This document shows positions 48,661 to 61,692 of a stretch of 64,000 bases of DNA, one piece after another. Within the stretch, counting starts at the first letter, position 1. Each line of letters opens with the position of its first letter. This DNA comes from Apostichopus japonicus (lineage: Eukaryota > Echinodermata > Holothuroidea > Aspidochirotida > Stichopodidae). The position numbers were made by a program, and so were the translations under genes. The notes beneath the pieces were generated by a model. That model worked only from the letters and a program-made list of their open reading frames with translations, ran no database searches and had not been told where the DNA came from. The stretch is from contig NC_092570.1 of the NCBI RefSeq assembly GCF_037975245.1, positions 19,479,418 to 19,543,417 on the forward strand. Direction: 5' to 3'.

Positions 48661-49349
48661 TAACGAAGGATTGACATAAATATGACAATGTCCAAGCCCT
48701 ATCCACAAATTTGGGTGTCATACTATCAACATAACCTTTTAACCTTAAGTACCAACCATGGAACAAGGTGATGGAAAGTCGCATCAGAACAATTGACCCG
48801 AGTTTCAAGTCTGCACAGTGATACTGAGATATTGTTAACGTTCAAAGTATTGTATGAGGGTGTCAAAATCTAAAGCATTTTTCATTAACAGAGCTTCAAT
48901 TTCTGAGTGAGACTGTGCACATGTATACAGGATTTTAGCGTTTTGTTTATGTTTTGAACAGCTTTTTCTTTAGATTTTATTAGGTATAGTGATGACCTAT
49001 GCATTATTATTGTTGCAAGGGAAACAGCTTTTCAACGCTTTCTTTATAATTTGTAGTGAAGCTTGACTAGTCAAACTGATTAACGCCATTCTTGTTTAAT
49101 ATGAACAGCCAAATTTGAATAGTATAAAAACTTTACCAAAGGGAATGAAATACTGTAACTAACTGTAACTGTAAAAGCAAAATAGACCTAAGCTGTAGAA
49201 TCCATGAAAAATTAAGTATGCTTTCTGTTCAAGTGGCATAAAAATTTAGAAACAGAAATAACTGTTAAAGCAACCGACATAAGCAACAGCTGCAGGTTCC
49301 GTAAAAAATTAAATGAAGCATGCTTTCTGCGATGAACACTTTCAAAACA

Positions 49350-49590
49350 GACTTGAAGTACGAGTACAAACAGCCAATATTACTAGTACAATTAGATTTC
49401 AACTTGGTATGAGTACGAGACTACGTTCAAGAGTACAAATCTCTTTGCTTGAGTGTGAGTGCTTAATTTTGCATTAGTACATCTACTGTATGCTTCATTC
49501 TTATTGGCCACGAGTACCAGTTAGAGTACAAATCCATAAGGACGAGTACAAATCCAAACAAGGACGAGTACAGGAATTGGAACACTGCTA
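49350..49590. repeat. Degenerate GAGTACAAA-word cluster
   Basis: About ten occurrences of GAGTAC, often as ACGAGTACAAATCC, are spaced 10-40 bp apart. Part of it is nearly tandem (AAGGACGAGTACAAATCCAA, then AAGGACGAGTACAGG). Inverse words (GTACTC, GTACTTATAC) cluster at 3690-3800. This is probably an old minisatellite. Confidence 0.55.
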
Positions 49591-52500
49591 GAATATGAGT
49601 ACAGACTCACATCATGTCTACTTTCAAATATGATCTTGGTTGTTACCACAAGGTCATATCCTTGCTGTATGTAACCACAATGTATCTAATATACCAACAT
49701 AAACTTACAAAGTGAAGTAGAAAGTTCATTGGATGATAATAATCTGCGCATTTGGGCATCAAATTTTGTTTTTCACTCATGTATGAACGGATTGATTATG
49801 GAAGCAATGTACGGTAAATTTAATATCAACCAGGCAATAATTTATAAAGCTCGATCAAGCATGAAAACTGTCATTATTAAAAAAGTAAAATTGCAACTGT
49901 ATATATACACTGTACTGTATATCTCAAGTTAGATTGATCAGTGATGGATATCCAATTATGTGAAAATACTACATTGTTTGGTAGAAATATTACAAAATTA
50001 CAACTCAGTACACAATGCAACTTTCAGGTTTGAAAAAAAGAGATATAAGTTCATTTTTTTGTCAAGATAACTTGTATGCTTTCTGCTGTAGTGAACTGTA
50101 CAGAAAATTGGTAATAAATATTATTCTACTGCGACAAAACGAGGCTCTGTGATTAGATGTTATGCAACCCTAGGGTGATTATACTTGTCAATTTACAAAC
50201 ATTTCCTCCCAAATTTAAATTACATTATTGTGAAGTTATCGACATTTATATACAAGAGTATATGGCCTACAATCTGTCTATCCACTTATACGTAGGTGCC
50301 TGCACCATGACTAGAATACTGATTTTTCCACCCGGAATCGTTGAGAGTTTACTTGGGATGAGAAATGCAGTTGCCCCTAGGCAGATTATGCTTTCCTATG
50401 AGTTTGAATGGGAAAAACAAGCGGCAGTAGAGAAACAAAATTGAATTTTGATTAAGTACATTTGTGGAGAGATTTGAAGGCCTTTTTTTTCTTTTGTGTG
50501 TTTTGCGTGCATTTGCCCAGGACGTTGCAGGGACTTCAGTTCACTATGCATGTTAAATTGTGTGATTTTAGCACGTAACTTCCTAGAACGCTAAGTAAGG
50601 GGATCCACGCTTTTGATATGAAAACTCAAAAGACATTGTGACTGTTACTCTGTCTCTAAATAAATATGAGTTTACTTTTAATAGCACCATAAAATGATGC
50701 CTTTCAGTAAGTTGAAAATTTCCAGCTCTTGTAGAATGATGCAAACATGATGCATAGCAGAGTGAACACTATAAAACCCCAGGGTGTGTTTATTTACCTA
50801 AGGGATGTTGCACTTTCATCATGCAATCTGCTCATGAAAATAACTTGATAATGATACTCAAGATTGTTTACACCTTCATCAACGGAGTACTCAAAGAGAA
50901 GAAATAATGAGTCACCTTGAACTCATTCAGCACAATGTTAATGTCCATACCATTTCAGTGTCATACAATGCAAACTAGGTCACTATAGCATAGAGCAGTG
51001 ATTGACAAGATTGTATGAGCCTTGGTACTCTAGGTCTTAAAGTACTGTACATATATACATATTACATACTCAATGAAGAGAATGCATCTACAGTAAACTG
51101 TAGTAGCTCCTGTCTGGTAAGAACAGGATAATTTTTTTTATGCTATCTTTCACTTGATAGACCTGTTGTCTGGGATTAGATAATATAGTACTGCCTCTAC
51201 CTGTTGCTATTATGATTGAACTTTGATTTTCAGGAAACTGAAAATTTATAGTTAACAGAGCTCTCTATTGTTGTCAGGTTCTCCTTTGCATATCTGAGTG
51301 CAAGGGCAAAGCTGTCAATGTCCTGGTCAAGCTCATTCTGATGAATTCAAATCCTAATCACTATTAACCTGCTCATTTTCTCACAGCAGCACCTTCTGAC
51401 AGAACTTTACCAACATGATAAAATCTTAGTATCTATAGGAAAAGAGCAGCTTGGACAGTGAAACTACAGTAGTACATATACAATGAGCAGGCCATTTCAT
51501 GTTGAGAGCTGTGCAGTATAGTGCAGTGTTGGTCAGATTCCTATCTTTCATAATGTAATACACTATTGCACTTAAACCACATATATGTAAAAATGACCTA
51601 CAAAGAAATGTGCCAAACTTCAGTCTAACTTCACGGTACAGTAAACAGAAGCTCAATGACAGGGATTAATTCATCCAGTATCACATCACAAAATGGTCAA
51701 ACTGCTAAAAAGATATATATCTAGTTTTTTTTACACAGGTACCATAGTACTTTATAAGAGACAGTACATCTATAGGTCACATTACTTATTTGTCTAATTA
51801 GATTCCTAAAACATGACTAATTGCATTAATTGTATGATTCATCATACAGTATCATTAAATTAACTTATGTACAACACTGCTGACACACAGCATGTAATGG
51901 ATAATGACTTGTGCACTCATGATGTGACTTCATAGCATAAAATGCAAACAATGTCAAAACTATTCATGAGGATGAATAACTGCATCATTGTATATAAACT
52001 AATCAAAAACAAATTGTGTAAAACTAAGTGGGCCTGACGCTTCAATCCTAGCAGGATCTTCTTCAGAGGCTGAATGACAAGTGACAGAAAATACAAGGGA
52101 AAAAAGGAAAAGTATGACATTTTCTGGTGAATGAAAAATGAACTGTATGAAAGTTCAGTCATGATTGATCAATAGTAGAAATAATTTCCAAACATTTGCG
52201 AAGTAAGTTTCTCTTTTACACAAAATGTATTCCAGTCATACTGTAGCAGTGAAATAATATCCTGTACTGTACCTGTTGGAGTTTAGTGCTAAATGTACAG
52301 TACTGTAATGACCATGCACAAAGGTTCGATTACTTTGAAGTGAAATTTTTTACAAGAGTTGTGATGTCACCCTCCATAAAGGTAATATGCTGTATAGCAG
52401 ATGACGTTCAGTACCTCTCCTTACAAACTTAATGCAAAACATTTCTCACATTTACATCTTAATCCTTTCGTTTATACTGTATAGTATCAGATCCTAAACA

Positions 52501-53508
52501 ACTCCATGATTTATGATATGCTCAAGTAAGGTTAAAGAGAATTTTTTTTAAGAATACTTCAATTATCTATAGGTGTCAACTTCTTAATTACTGACTCAAT
52601 TGCAGTTGCAAACAGTTAGTGTATTTCTTGAGATGTTGAGGAGAGGAAAGAAGCTTGTTTGAGTATGTGCACACTACCTCTCTTAAAACTGAATCCTATA
52701 AAACATGTTACATTGAATGTCAGTCACCTCTACAGTAAGTTGCCTACACCCTTCACTGAAGTGCAGGTGTGTTCAAATGTGTACTGTAACATTTGCTTGT
52801 AAATTAATACAGATAGCAAGTACACCATGGCACATTGCTGATACCTGTTCCAAAATCATTGCCTGGATGAACAAAGTTTGTACTTTTAACAAATATGGTG
52901 TCTAGTTAGTAAGCTGAACCCATATCGAAAGCTGCATGGAATGTAAAATAGGATGGCCACACATCTGGCATTAGGCCGGGCAGTATATCGGCAATTCAAT
53001 GCACTGTCCTCCATCTGGCATGGCCTCTCTCTGGACGCATTTATGTCCGGTGTTTTAAAATGGATTTTGAAGCAAAATTAAACAATCTAGGCCTATGTGG
53101 GATATTTAAAGAACCCAAGCTAGGCCTACATATTAAAACAAAATTCTTGTGCATGCATTGTTCTGGCTGTTGTGTTCAGTACGAATCTCCAATAAGAGCC
53201 AAGTAAACAAGTACTTTCAATCATATATTTCCAGCTTCATCAAACAGTATTGAAATGGTAATTATTTATTTGTGTACATTGAGGAATATTAACATCATGA
53301 CATGAAATCTGCTGCTTTCCCACAAGCTCTAAAACATGGCTCAAAACTAGAAGTCCATGCCATCTTCTCCAGTCACCTCCTCAAGTCACCAACAGGCAAC
53401 AGATCTTTACTCTTGATGTTGTGTCAGTGGCCACCCAAATTTGGTACCTAGGGCTAAAGTAAAAAAAGAACCTAATGTGATCAAACAAGTGTTATGATTA
53501 ATACTTAC

Positions 53509-54081
53509 CTCATATTTTGGAGCATTATTGCATTGTGGAAAATGTCCTTTTTGATCTCCATTGTGCATTAAATAGTTATCAACTAAGTTCCATCCCCAGC
53601 TCTTTTCATTGTTTCCAAGGAGTGCAACATAACCATGGCATTGTAAAGGGGCATCTGCAGTTGCTATCCCAACTACTGCAACTGTTCCTAAAGGTCCTTC
53701 CCACCATATTTCCCATGAATGTCTGCCACCCTTAAATCCCCTTTTTGCCCTTGCACCATCAGTACTTTGGGCTACTGGATTCCTGTGTAGCGTGAACCCG
53801 TTTGGTTTGATAAATATATTCTGTGAGCAGTCAGCGGGATTGAAAGCATGTATAAACGCCCGTACCTTGGCCTTGTACGTTGGTACGTTGTTCAAAACTT
53901 CTCCATGTAAAACATCCCTTGCTAATTTACGTAAACATTGCACTTTCCATGCTAGATTATTCCCGTCGTTAAGGACATTATGCCACTTTTTACAAACAAC
54001 TGAACAACACAATAATTCCCTGAGCTCCAAACAAGAAAATATCCGCTCGAGAATTTCCTCAGGTAGCCTGGAAGCGGCCAT
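53509..54081 (-). CDS. FBXO45: FBXO45 exon 1 (F-box and N-terminal SPRY)
   Basis: Exon 1 encodes residues 1-191 of F-box/SPRY domain protein 1, a substrate receptor that pairs with the RING protein PHR/MYCBP2 (Highwire in flies) and SKP1 in an atypical SCF-type ubiquitin ligase controlling synapse and neuronal development. The F-box covers about residues 3-48 ([20 protein letters not shown] ... VCKKWHNV). The SPRY part begins near residue 85 and includes [39 protein letters not shown] and [10 protein letters not shown]. The ATG is supported by an in-frame TAA two codons upstream and by its position right before the F-box. Reading past KYE would enter the intron; the consensus donor GAG|GTAAGTAT and the phase-0 join to 25041 give a 252-residue protein. 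No internal stops or frameshifts are seen. Confidence 0.97.
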
Positions 54082-54609
54082 GATGAATTACGCCCTCTTT
54101 CCTTGATTACAATTCGATAAGTGGTGGTGTCGTCTGCTATTCACTTGCATCACAGCGGCGCGATTTCAGAGTTATGACATGCAACTTGTTTCAACTCCCT
54201 CATTCAACAGCAATACAGTTTACAACACGGAATTTTTTTCATCAATTTTGGTCTATATTTCACTTACGATTCTTTGTCACGGAAATGTTTGTATTTCTTC
54301 GGACCGGCGAAAAATACTCGTTCAGGCTCAGTTATGGAGGAACAAAAAAATACATCAATTCAAATTGATGGAACCACACTGTGGCACATTGATTTTCAAA
54401 GTATGTATTTTTGGCACATTAATTTCAGACTGCCTATTTCATGAATCAACTTTACTTACAAAACTCGTTTAGTGCACGGAAACCCTAAATTAAATAGAAA
54501 CATTCCGATCTGTCTTTCCAGGTTACCTTCAAGTTAGCAAACAGAATGTCATGGAAGAAAACTTGCAGAGACTATAACGAGTGGTGTTGGGAACTGGGCG
54601 GGGATTGGG

Positions 54610-54625
54610 CGGGGGGGGGGGGGGG
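54610..54625. repeat. G homopolymer run in a GGGCGGGG context
   Basis: About 15 G in a row preceded by GGGCGGGGATTGGGC. It is a candidate G-quadruplex on the plus strand, about 530 bp upstream of the FBXO45 start codon. Any regulatory role is speculative. Confidence 0.6.
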
Positions 54626-56907
54626 CGAAACACTTTCTCACAGGTTCAACTTGAATTAAGGTGTAAATGTATGTACAATGTGTTAGTATTCTGGCTGAGG
54701 CTGCTCCATAATCATGACAAAATGAAGCTGGCAAAACTACAACGGCCGCCATCATTTGGCACCGCAGTAGCGCAGTGATCGCTATTTTAAAACCTTGTTA
54801 TAGCAAACTGCGTAGATTGTTACATGACCAGGATTCTTTGGCTTGTCATAAAAGGTTAGCAGTATTTGAAAGTTTTCGTTCCATAGTATGCATTACGTGT
54901 AATTTTATAGTTTTCATTATAATTAAATGTTGAAATCCACGAAGTGCATTCAATTGGCCAAATATGGCTTGAGAAGGAGTAGTAGATTTACCAATAGGCT
55001 ATAGATCAAGAAACCCCCCCCCCCCCCACACACACACATCCAATACAGTGCCAAGTGTGATAGGGGGAACCATTCCCCCACCACCGATCGCTAGTCGGGG
55101 GAACATGATTTCGTCGGGGTTTTTTTTTTTTGTAGTCGGCCGGAGAAGAATTGGAATAAGGATGTACCCCACTCCTAAATCCCCTGCATATCAGTTCACT
55201 TCAGCCACCCTAGGGCAGTACAACCTCCATTATAAATCCTTCATTCGCCTCTGGCACTCCCATAAAGTTTCATGTTCAAAAGTTGAAAAGGATTATCAAA
55301 ATGAAAAATGGGCATTGATAATTGGTGTTGTATTTCTCCACAAAATATACGCAAACTTAATACTTTGCCTGAAGCCATGTGTAAATCCCTATTTATGATG
55401 TGTTTCCACTTGCAACAGTCTACCCATGAAACTTCCTAAGGCACAGAACTTTCGTTTTGTTGCCAGTTTTACTATATTTCTGAAAGTAAAAGAATACTTA
55501 AATCAAATCAAGAAACCCGAAATAATGCTACCACCAAATGAAGGCTAATGAGCGAATAATTACTGAATTAAAATCGATCATGAATATTTCGTCGTCTGGA
55601 CACTTATACTTTCTTGTATTGTAGTCAAAATAAGGACGTGTATATTTGGAATCGAGTATCCATTGAAATATTTTCGCACAATATCAACCCCAAAGGGGCT
55701 GGTTTAGCTTGGTCCCCAATTTCCAGAAATTTATCAATTCGTACTACTCAAAAGAAGATGTCAAATTTAATGATCAACTCATTGTCCTTATTGTGCATCA
55801 ACTGAAAGTAAATTACTGATTCAGTTTTCCAAACTTAAAAACCAAATCCGAAATAATGAACCATTCATTAGTGAATCGCACAGTAGCTTATAGGTGAGGG
55901 AAGGTGTGTGAGTGTGTGTGGGGGGGGGGGTGGGGGTAGGGTTCTAAATTCCCCGACTGAAGTAGGTAAATAGGAGGTGAACCTTTATGGAAGGGTCATG
56001 CAGAGGAAAATGAAGAATTTTATAAAGGAGCGCTGAGGCCCTGTGATCTTTTTTTGTTAGAAAGTTCAGATGGCAACTGGTGTATGCTGATAACAAGTCT
56101 GTAACTAGCTCTAAACGTCAGGTTGTACTAATAAATATTCATAAATTTTCTTTGTTGCGGTATGCAGCTTAATTCCTGCCCGGCTGAATGTAAAAGATCC
56201 CTCGACTGAACCATTTCCTCGAGACCACAACGATGGGAGGTTAGTGATTCCTCCCTGCAAACTCCATGTGACGCCACTGCCATTCATGCATTAATTGGAT
56301 GATATTGACTAGTATATATGGTACGGTGGGGTGCTGACACTTTTATACTGCAAAACTCTATGGTTGTCCCGCGACAGAAAAGTTCCAATTATCCGATAGC
56401 GCCATGAATTTCAAAAATGACAAGCCCATGTGCATATAGACGCTAACATCGCACTTTGAAAAAGGGGGGGGGGGTGGCGAAATGATTAGTTTTTCACACC
56501 CCCTCCCACACCTTCCTCCCGATGTAAGACGTCAAAATGAGAAGTTCAAATTTCGTGCTATCAATCTGTATTTCTCAATGGCCCTTCTGTGCCACCGTAA
56601 CATCTACTTCTGAGGAAAAACCCTACATGCCCATATTTTTTTGTAAATATTCTGTCTGCCGGTGATGGAGGAGGGGAGTGGCGAGGTCCCCATAATTTTG
56701 GTCTGGGCACGAGGCTAAATCCTCCCAGAAATATACACAGTTTGCCTCCTACCGGGCGCAACCGATCATTGCCCTCACGAAATTATGTCCTGACAACTGG
56801 GAGAATTAACAGCATGATGGGAGATATTAGCCAAAGATCGGTATGATTTTCTCAACAAACTGCAAGACTATATGTCAGACGATGCCTTTGCTCTGATTGG
56901 ACAATAA

Positions 56908-56987
56908 AGCGCATCCTGATAGAGGGAGGGGTGGGTGGAGAAGGGGTAGCGCATCCTGATAGAGGGAGGGGTGGAGGGAGAAGGGGT
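56908..56987. repeat. 40-bp direct tandem duplication
   Basis: AGCGCATCCTGATAGAGGGA plus a G/A-rich remainder occurs twice back to back (56908-56947, 56948-56987) with only a few differences in the purine-rich half. It is a recent duplication in the ATG3/FBXO45 spacer. Confidence 0.9.
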
Positions 56988-58303
56988 GTTTTATACACCA
57001 CGTACCTCCGACCCAAAGGAAGTTAGCAAACCGAATGTAAAGGTGTTCGCCATCATAACCACTTTCGCTAGTTCAACAGATCAAGTTCATTTCAGATATT
57101 TTTCCGCCAAGTGAGATACTTCCAGTCTAAGTGTGCTAGTTATGGCCATACACATTCGGATGCACATGCTTGCTAGATAATGATAGGCAAACTTTATTAT
57201 CGTTACAAATCATAAAAGACTTGAACTTGCCAATAGGTACTAATTTATCTAAAATATATATGTTTTTAATGATGTACTACTTTCGTTTGCTATTAATATT
57301 CTTTAGTTGTATTTTATGGTAGTAAATTCCAGAAAATTGTAAAATAAGAACAACATACATTAGTGCATACATTTTGGTGTATTAGTTTAAATTACACTGA
57401 GACATTGTTGTAATACTACATGCTTTTTAGTCAGTCGTTATCCTTCTATAAGAATTAAAAAAACCTCATTTATTAATTTTATTGACTGAATAATACATAA
57501 AATGAGCTACGGAATGTGATATACACTAATGTTAATGTTGGAATGGAAATTGTATGGGTAGGCTACCCCGGTAGAAGGCACGATGCTTAAAAAAATCATT
57601 TTGAATGATATAACATAAACCAGGGACACAATGTCCTCGCTGATCTTCAAATATCCATTGAATATATTTAAATATGTTAACGTGATTAAGAAGACGATTA
57701 TCAAGAGTTTGGGTATGCAAGGAGCATATTTATACACTGCTACTATATATAATATAATATAAAGTAGGGATTGACGGGTGGAGGTGTAGGGGCACTCACT
57801 TGTTAAATAGTGACAAATGATTAAATACATATCATGACTGAGTAGACTCTAGAGTGTGACAAGACTACATGTGTCCTTTTATAGTGATCTGAAAAGGGGG
57901 TATTCATCTCCACAACTAGTCTGCACAGCATAGTATGTATATAATCAAGTGGCTATCATTTTCAGAGTCCAGACACAATCATGTCAAGCGTGTCTTGTAG
58001 TCCAGGGGCTTTACCTATGCATTGCGTAATACTGCCTTGAAACATCGAAAGCAACACTTCCGGAAACTTCTGACCTCAGTGCAACACACAACATGTACGT
58101 ATTCACGGTTCAGCTGTAGGTACTACAGTAGTAGCCTACATGTCATTGTGTGAATGATCCTACTGGAGAGGTGTTGTGTGTACTTACTAACCGTACTATT
58201 AAACTTAAAGACACCTGGAAGTGAAACTGTTCTGCGGATGACCAAAACTGTACTCATTCGCCAATAGACATTTCTTTAGAGAACGTAATCAGCCTGGGAT
58301 GAA

Positions 58304-58375
58304 ATGCAAGGTGTTATAAATTCTGTCAAAGGCACGGCTCTGGGTGTCGCCGAGTTTCTCACACCCGTTCTGAAA
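58304..58375 (+). CDS. ATG3: ATG3 exon 1 (membrane-targeting N-terminal helix)
   Basis: This is exon 1 of ATG3, the E2-like enzyme that accepts LC3/GABARAP (Atg8) from ATG7 and transfers it to phosphatidylethanolamine on autophagic membranes. It encodes 24 residues starting [20 protein letters not shown], the conserved N-terminal amphipathic helix that senses curved membranes. The ATG follows an in-frame TAA 18 bp upstream. The donor CTGAAA|GTAATT is in phase 0 and joins exon 2 as ...[12 protein letters not shown], exactly as in animal ATG3. Only about 135 residues of the protein are in this window; the usual length is near 310-320. Confidence 0.95.
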
Positions 58376-61300
58376 GTAATTTATTCGCACAAACTGTTTT
58401 GAAGCACTGCTGTTACTAATACTACTACTCCTAACGTTAGGCCTTACGTGTTTACTGTAGGCTATGATGTGAAGAATAATAGCCTATATACTGTAGTTAT
58501 CCAGTTCCTTGCTACTGTAGGATAAGGCCTAATCAATAGTAGGAGATTGATGGATTAGCCTACAGTATAAAACTAACAAATCTTTTCGCTACTGCAAATA
58601 TATTGTACTAAGATAATGCTAATTGTGAACATGTTCTTATTAATGGTAGGCTACTCTGAAAGTTATACACTCATGCAATTTAAATTTTAAGTTTTGACAT
58701 GAAAATGTGTACAAGGTTACTACTAATTGGTACCCTCTATCTTGAAGAGTGTTTGAATGCCATTTTGAAGGTAACATCATTTTAAGCTACAATTATTTTT
58801 TATGTTGAAAGACATGCAGAACTGATAGGACTATATGATATTACCAAATGCAAAGAAGAGTTAACACTTGTATGACCTTTACAGAAAGTATTTGGTGGAA
58901 TACTTTTTAAGAAACAAGGATGGCTATTCCAGGTTAGTTAAAAACCCTGTCCCGTAATGAGTAACTGCTATGTGCTACAATAACATACTGATCTACACAG
59001 CCCGGCAATTAGCACAATTATTGAAAAGAAATGTCTGGGTAAAAAATTTGTTTTTGATATATTACAGAGGAACATAATCTAACTATACTATTGAAATTTG
59101 CATTCAATTCCTATGTACCTTTTTGGAGATATTGACAGTTGAAGTTATCTGATTGTCACGAGTATGCTTGACGCAAGTCTAACGACTATCATGCAGCTGG
59201 ATAAATTTACTGATGAATATTCATTTGTTGTCTGTTTTTGCTCACGAAGTTTGCATTAGTAACATTCGACATTCTAGTATATGCTTTGTTTAATTCACTG
59301 ATTGCTCCACGGGCATCAATTGAATTTGTGTACAGTAAGTCTTTGTTTAGATTAATTTGCATAAAATGCAGGTAAAAGGGTCGGTATGAATAGGCCGGGT
59401 AAGCAGGTCAGGGTGTGGTATTCGTATTTGGTACTATACTTGGTGCAAGGGTGCTGGGCGCACCACAGCAGTTACCTGTTGCAGTTGGACACGATGTCCG
59501 TTGGGCGACGTTAGCCCGCAGTACTTCGCTATTTTACTATAGTATATATGTAGGGGCAACTTAAGTTCCCCGCTGATAAAAACTTGGTAATATATATCTT
59601 GTCAGATATCTTAAAGGACCTACCGATATGATACGAATTCTGTAAGTGTCTCATTTTCTTATGTGTACTAAGTCAAACCTTACTTTGCAGTAGAGGAAAC
59701 GCAATTAGTTAATAGTTGTATTCTTTATTCTTATTCTACCAAAAGTGAACTTGAAGCAAACAGGTGTGATGTCATAGTTGCACACTGACAAATAATGTTT
59801 TGTTTTTTCTTTATTTTTCAGTCTATTGATTTGACCTTCGGTTGGATAGGGTTACTAGTTTGTCTAAAGGGGATGTGAAGTTTATAAAGTACCAATACCT
59901 ATGGCACATTCACATTATGGAAGCATCCAATTGTGGAGTATAAAATTAGACGTAAAATTTAAAGGAAAACAACACGCTATTTATCAGTGTGCAACAATGA
60001 CGTCACACCTGTTTGCGGACAAGTTCACGTTTGGTACGAAAGGTGGCAACTTTAACTGTCAATATCTCACAAACGGTACATAAGAAATTAATGCAAATTT
60101 GACCAGAATGCTTAGATTATGTTCCTCTTCAAAATATATCGAAAAGTAATTTGACCTGGACTATTCTTTTAATATTACTAGCGTTGTGCCGATATTGGCA
60201 ATATCGTTTTTAGCCGATATTCCAATCCTGATATCCAATATTACCTATAATTCTGATATTTGTAAGCAGCAAGAATGAAGGTCAAATCACACTTTAAGTA
60301 ATGCATTAATACATAAAGTATCAAAATTATAATCTGCTATTGTGAGTTATAATCGTTTGCACAACTCACAAACAGTAACCACTTGTATCATTCTCATTTA
60401 AAGAATCCTGTTAGTAAATTAGTAACAAAAAATATGTGCGTATCCTATAACACTAGTCCTAACTTCTTTTTAAATGAACAATTATATACCCCACCAAGTT
60501 GATATGCATGAAACTGTGTGCTAGCATTTCTTTTTTTGTTGAAAAACAGAAGCCTATCGTTCCTGCGACTCCTGTTGAACGATTCGTTACTCTGTTTGAC
60601 CAACTGTGTTCAGCATTTAGGCTGCAAGTCTTATGCAAACTGTCATCAAATGGAGCCACACATTTTTGAGCATAAATGTTACAAGATGATATTGTGTGAT
60701 GAATAAACCTGATTTTATGTAGAAAAGACTTTAGTGTATCCTGGCTAAGAACTTTTGCTACCCCTTGTGTTTAACAGAACCAAGTCCCATAAAAAATGAT
60801 ATCCTACCATTAGCCGGCTATACTAACGACTAAGCCTAGCGAAAATTCTTCAGCAAGTTCTTCTTAAATTTGACATATTTCGTAAACCAACCAGCAATAA
60901 ATTGTGATATGCAAAGTTGATTTTCAAAATACAATGTCTTCATCAGTCATTGATGTTTTAAAAAACTGCATCCATGATACCCTTTGTAACCTTTCAGAAG
61001 ATACGCAATTTTTGGAATGATTTAGTAGGGATTATGCAGGTGTAACTTTTACACTCAGCGGAGCCCTCAGAAGCACTGTGTGAGTTAAAGCAAAAAGTTT
61101 CTTGTATTCTTGCCAAGGATATTTGCTAGGGCAAAACAGGTGTCAGTGGGTATGTGTCAGTTTTAATTTTGTTGTGTTCACTTATATAATACAGCAGCCT
61201 GACTGGTAAAATTTACTTTAACGCTTAACAAAGACTGCTATGTACGTTGACGTTAAGTGGCCTGACTGGTCTGTTTATAGATCATTATCGGTAAATATTT

Positions 61301-61692
61301 ATCAGAATGTGTGTCATGTTTCTTTGACCAGCTGATCGCCAAATTGACCACTGGCTATTAATAAAAATCGAAACTGAGGCTAAAGAAATGTTCTTTTTTA
61401 GAACAGATTAATAAATCATCGCATAATCGCAATTAACAAAAAGTGGCTTTGTTGTGAAAAGAAAACTGTTCAATATCGGTTTGTCGTTATTGGCAATGAG
61501 GCTAAATTTGATCGATTCCGATTTGCCACCGATATTGCATACATCGACCTATACCGTTATCGCAAACGATTATCACCGTAACACTAAATCTTACACACTA
61601 ATTGCTATACTAATTATAATAAATAATCCCATCAATAAGATGGGGTTTATGTTAGAACATGTTGTTCTAAGTTCATTTTGTCATCATTACAG
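58376..61692 (+). other. ATG3: ATG3 intron 1
   Basis: The 3.3-kb intron runs from GTAATT to TCATCATTACAG. It contains palindromic GATATT/AATATC-rich stretches at about 60185-60250 and 61465-61570 (GCCGATATTGGCAATATC and ACCGATATTGCATACATCG). These look like the two ends of a decayed DNA transposon in opposite orientation. A CCTGACTGGT word is repeated at 61199 and 61260. No nested gene is supported. Confidence 0.6.

Larger units (their letters stand above)
25042..53508 (-). other. FBXO45: FBXO45 intron 1, ~28.5 kb
   Basis: The minus-strand donor is GAG|GTAAGTAT (exon end 53509) and the acceptor CTACACAG (exon start 25041). The intron splits the SPRY domain between KYE and VGDK. It holds no convincing nested gene but many repeats: a TAA microsatellite, tandem arrays, an interspersed family with at least eight recognisable copies, a SINE, nested hAT-like elements and a THAP-like remnant, each listed separately. 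Large parts (for example 25350-27200, 34000-35300, 36000-38300, 50000-53400) show only AT-rich unique-looking sequence with no feature I can support. Confidence 0.85.
54082..58303. other. Spacer between divergent FBXO45 and ATG3
   Basis: This 4.2-kb stretch holds the promoters and 5' UTRs of both genes, which point away from each other. GC content rises close to the FBXO45 start (54082-54160), and a G-run (54610-54625) lies about 530 bp upstream of it. C/CA runs (55015-55040), G runs (55919-55930, 56465-56474) and a 40-bp duplicate (56908-56987) are the only other distinct features. Open frames here are short and low-complexity. No TATA box can be assigned. Confidence 0.5.

Noticed and set aside
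53407-53508. Continuation of the FBXO45 frame past KYE to a stop
   Set aside because: The residues after KYE do not match the SPRY family, while the consensus donor and the phase-matched exon at 24856-25041 do.
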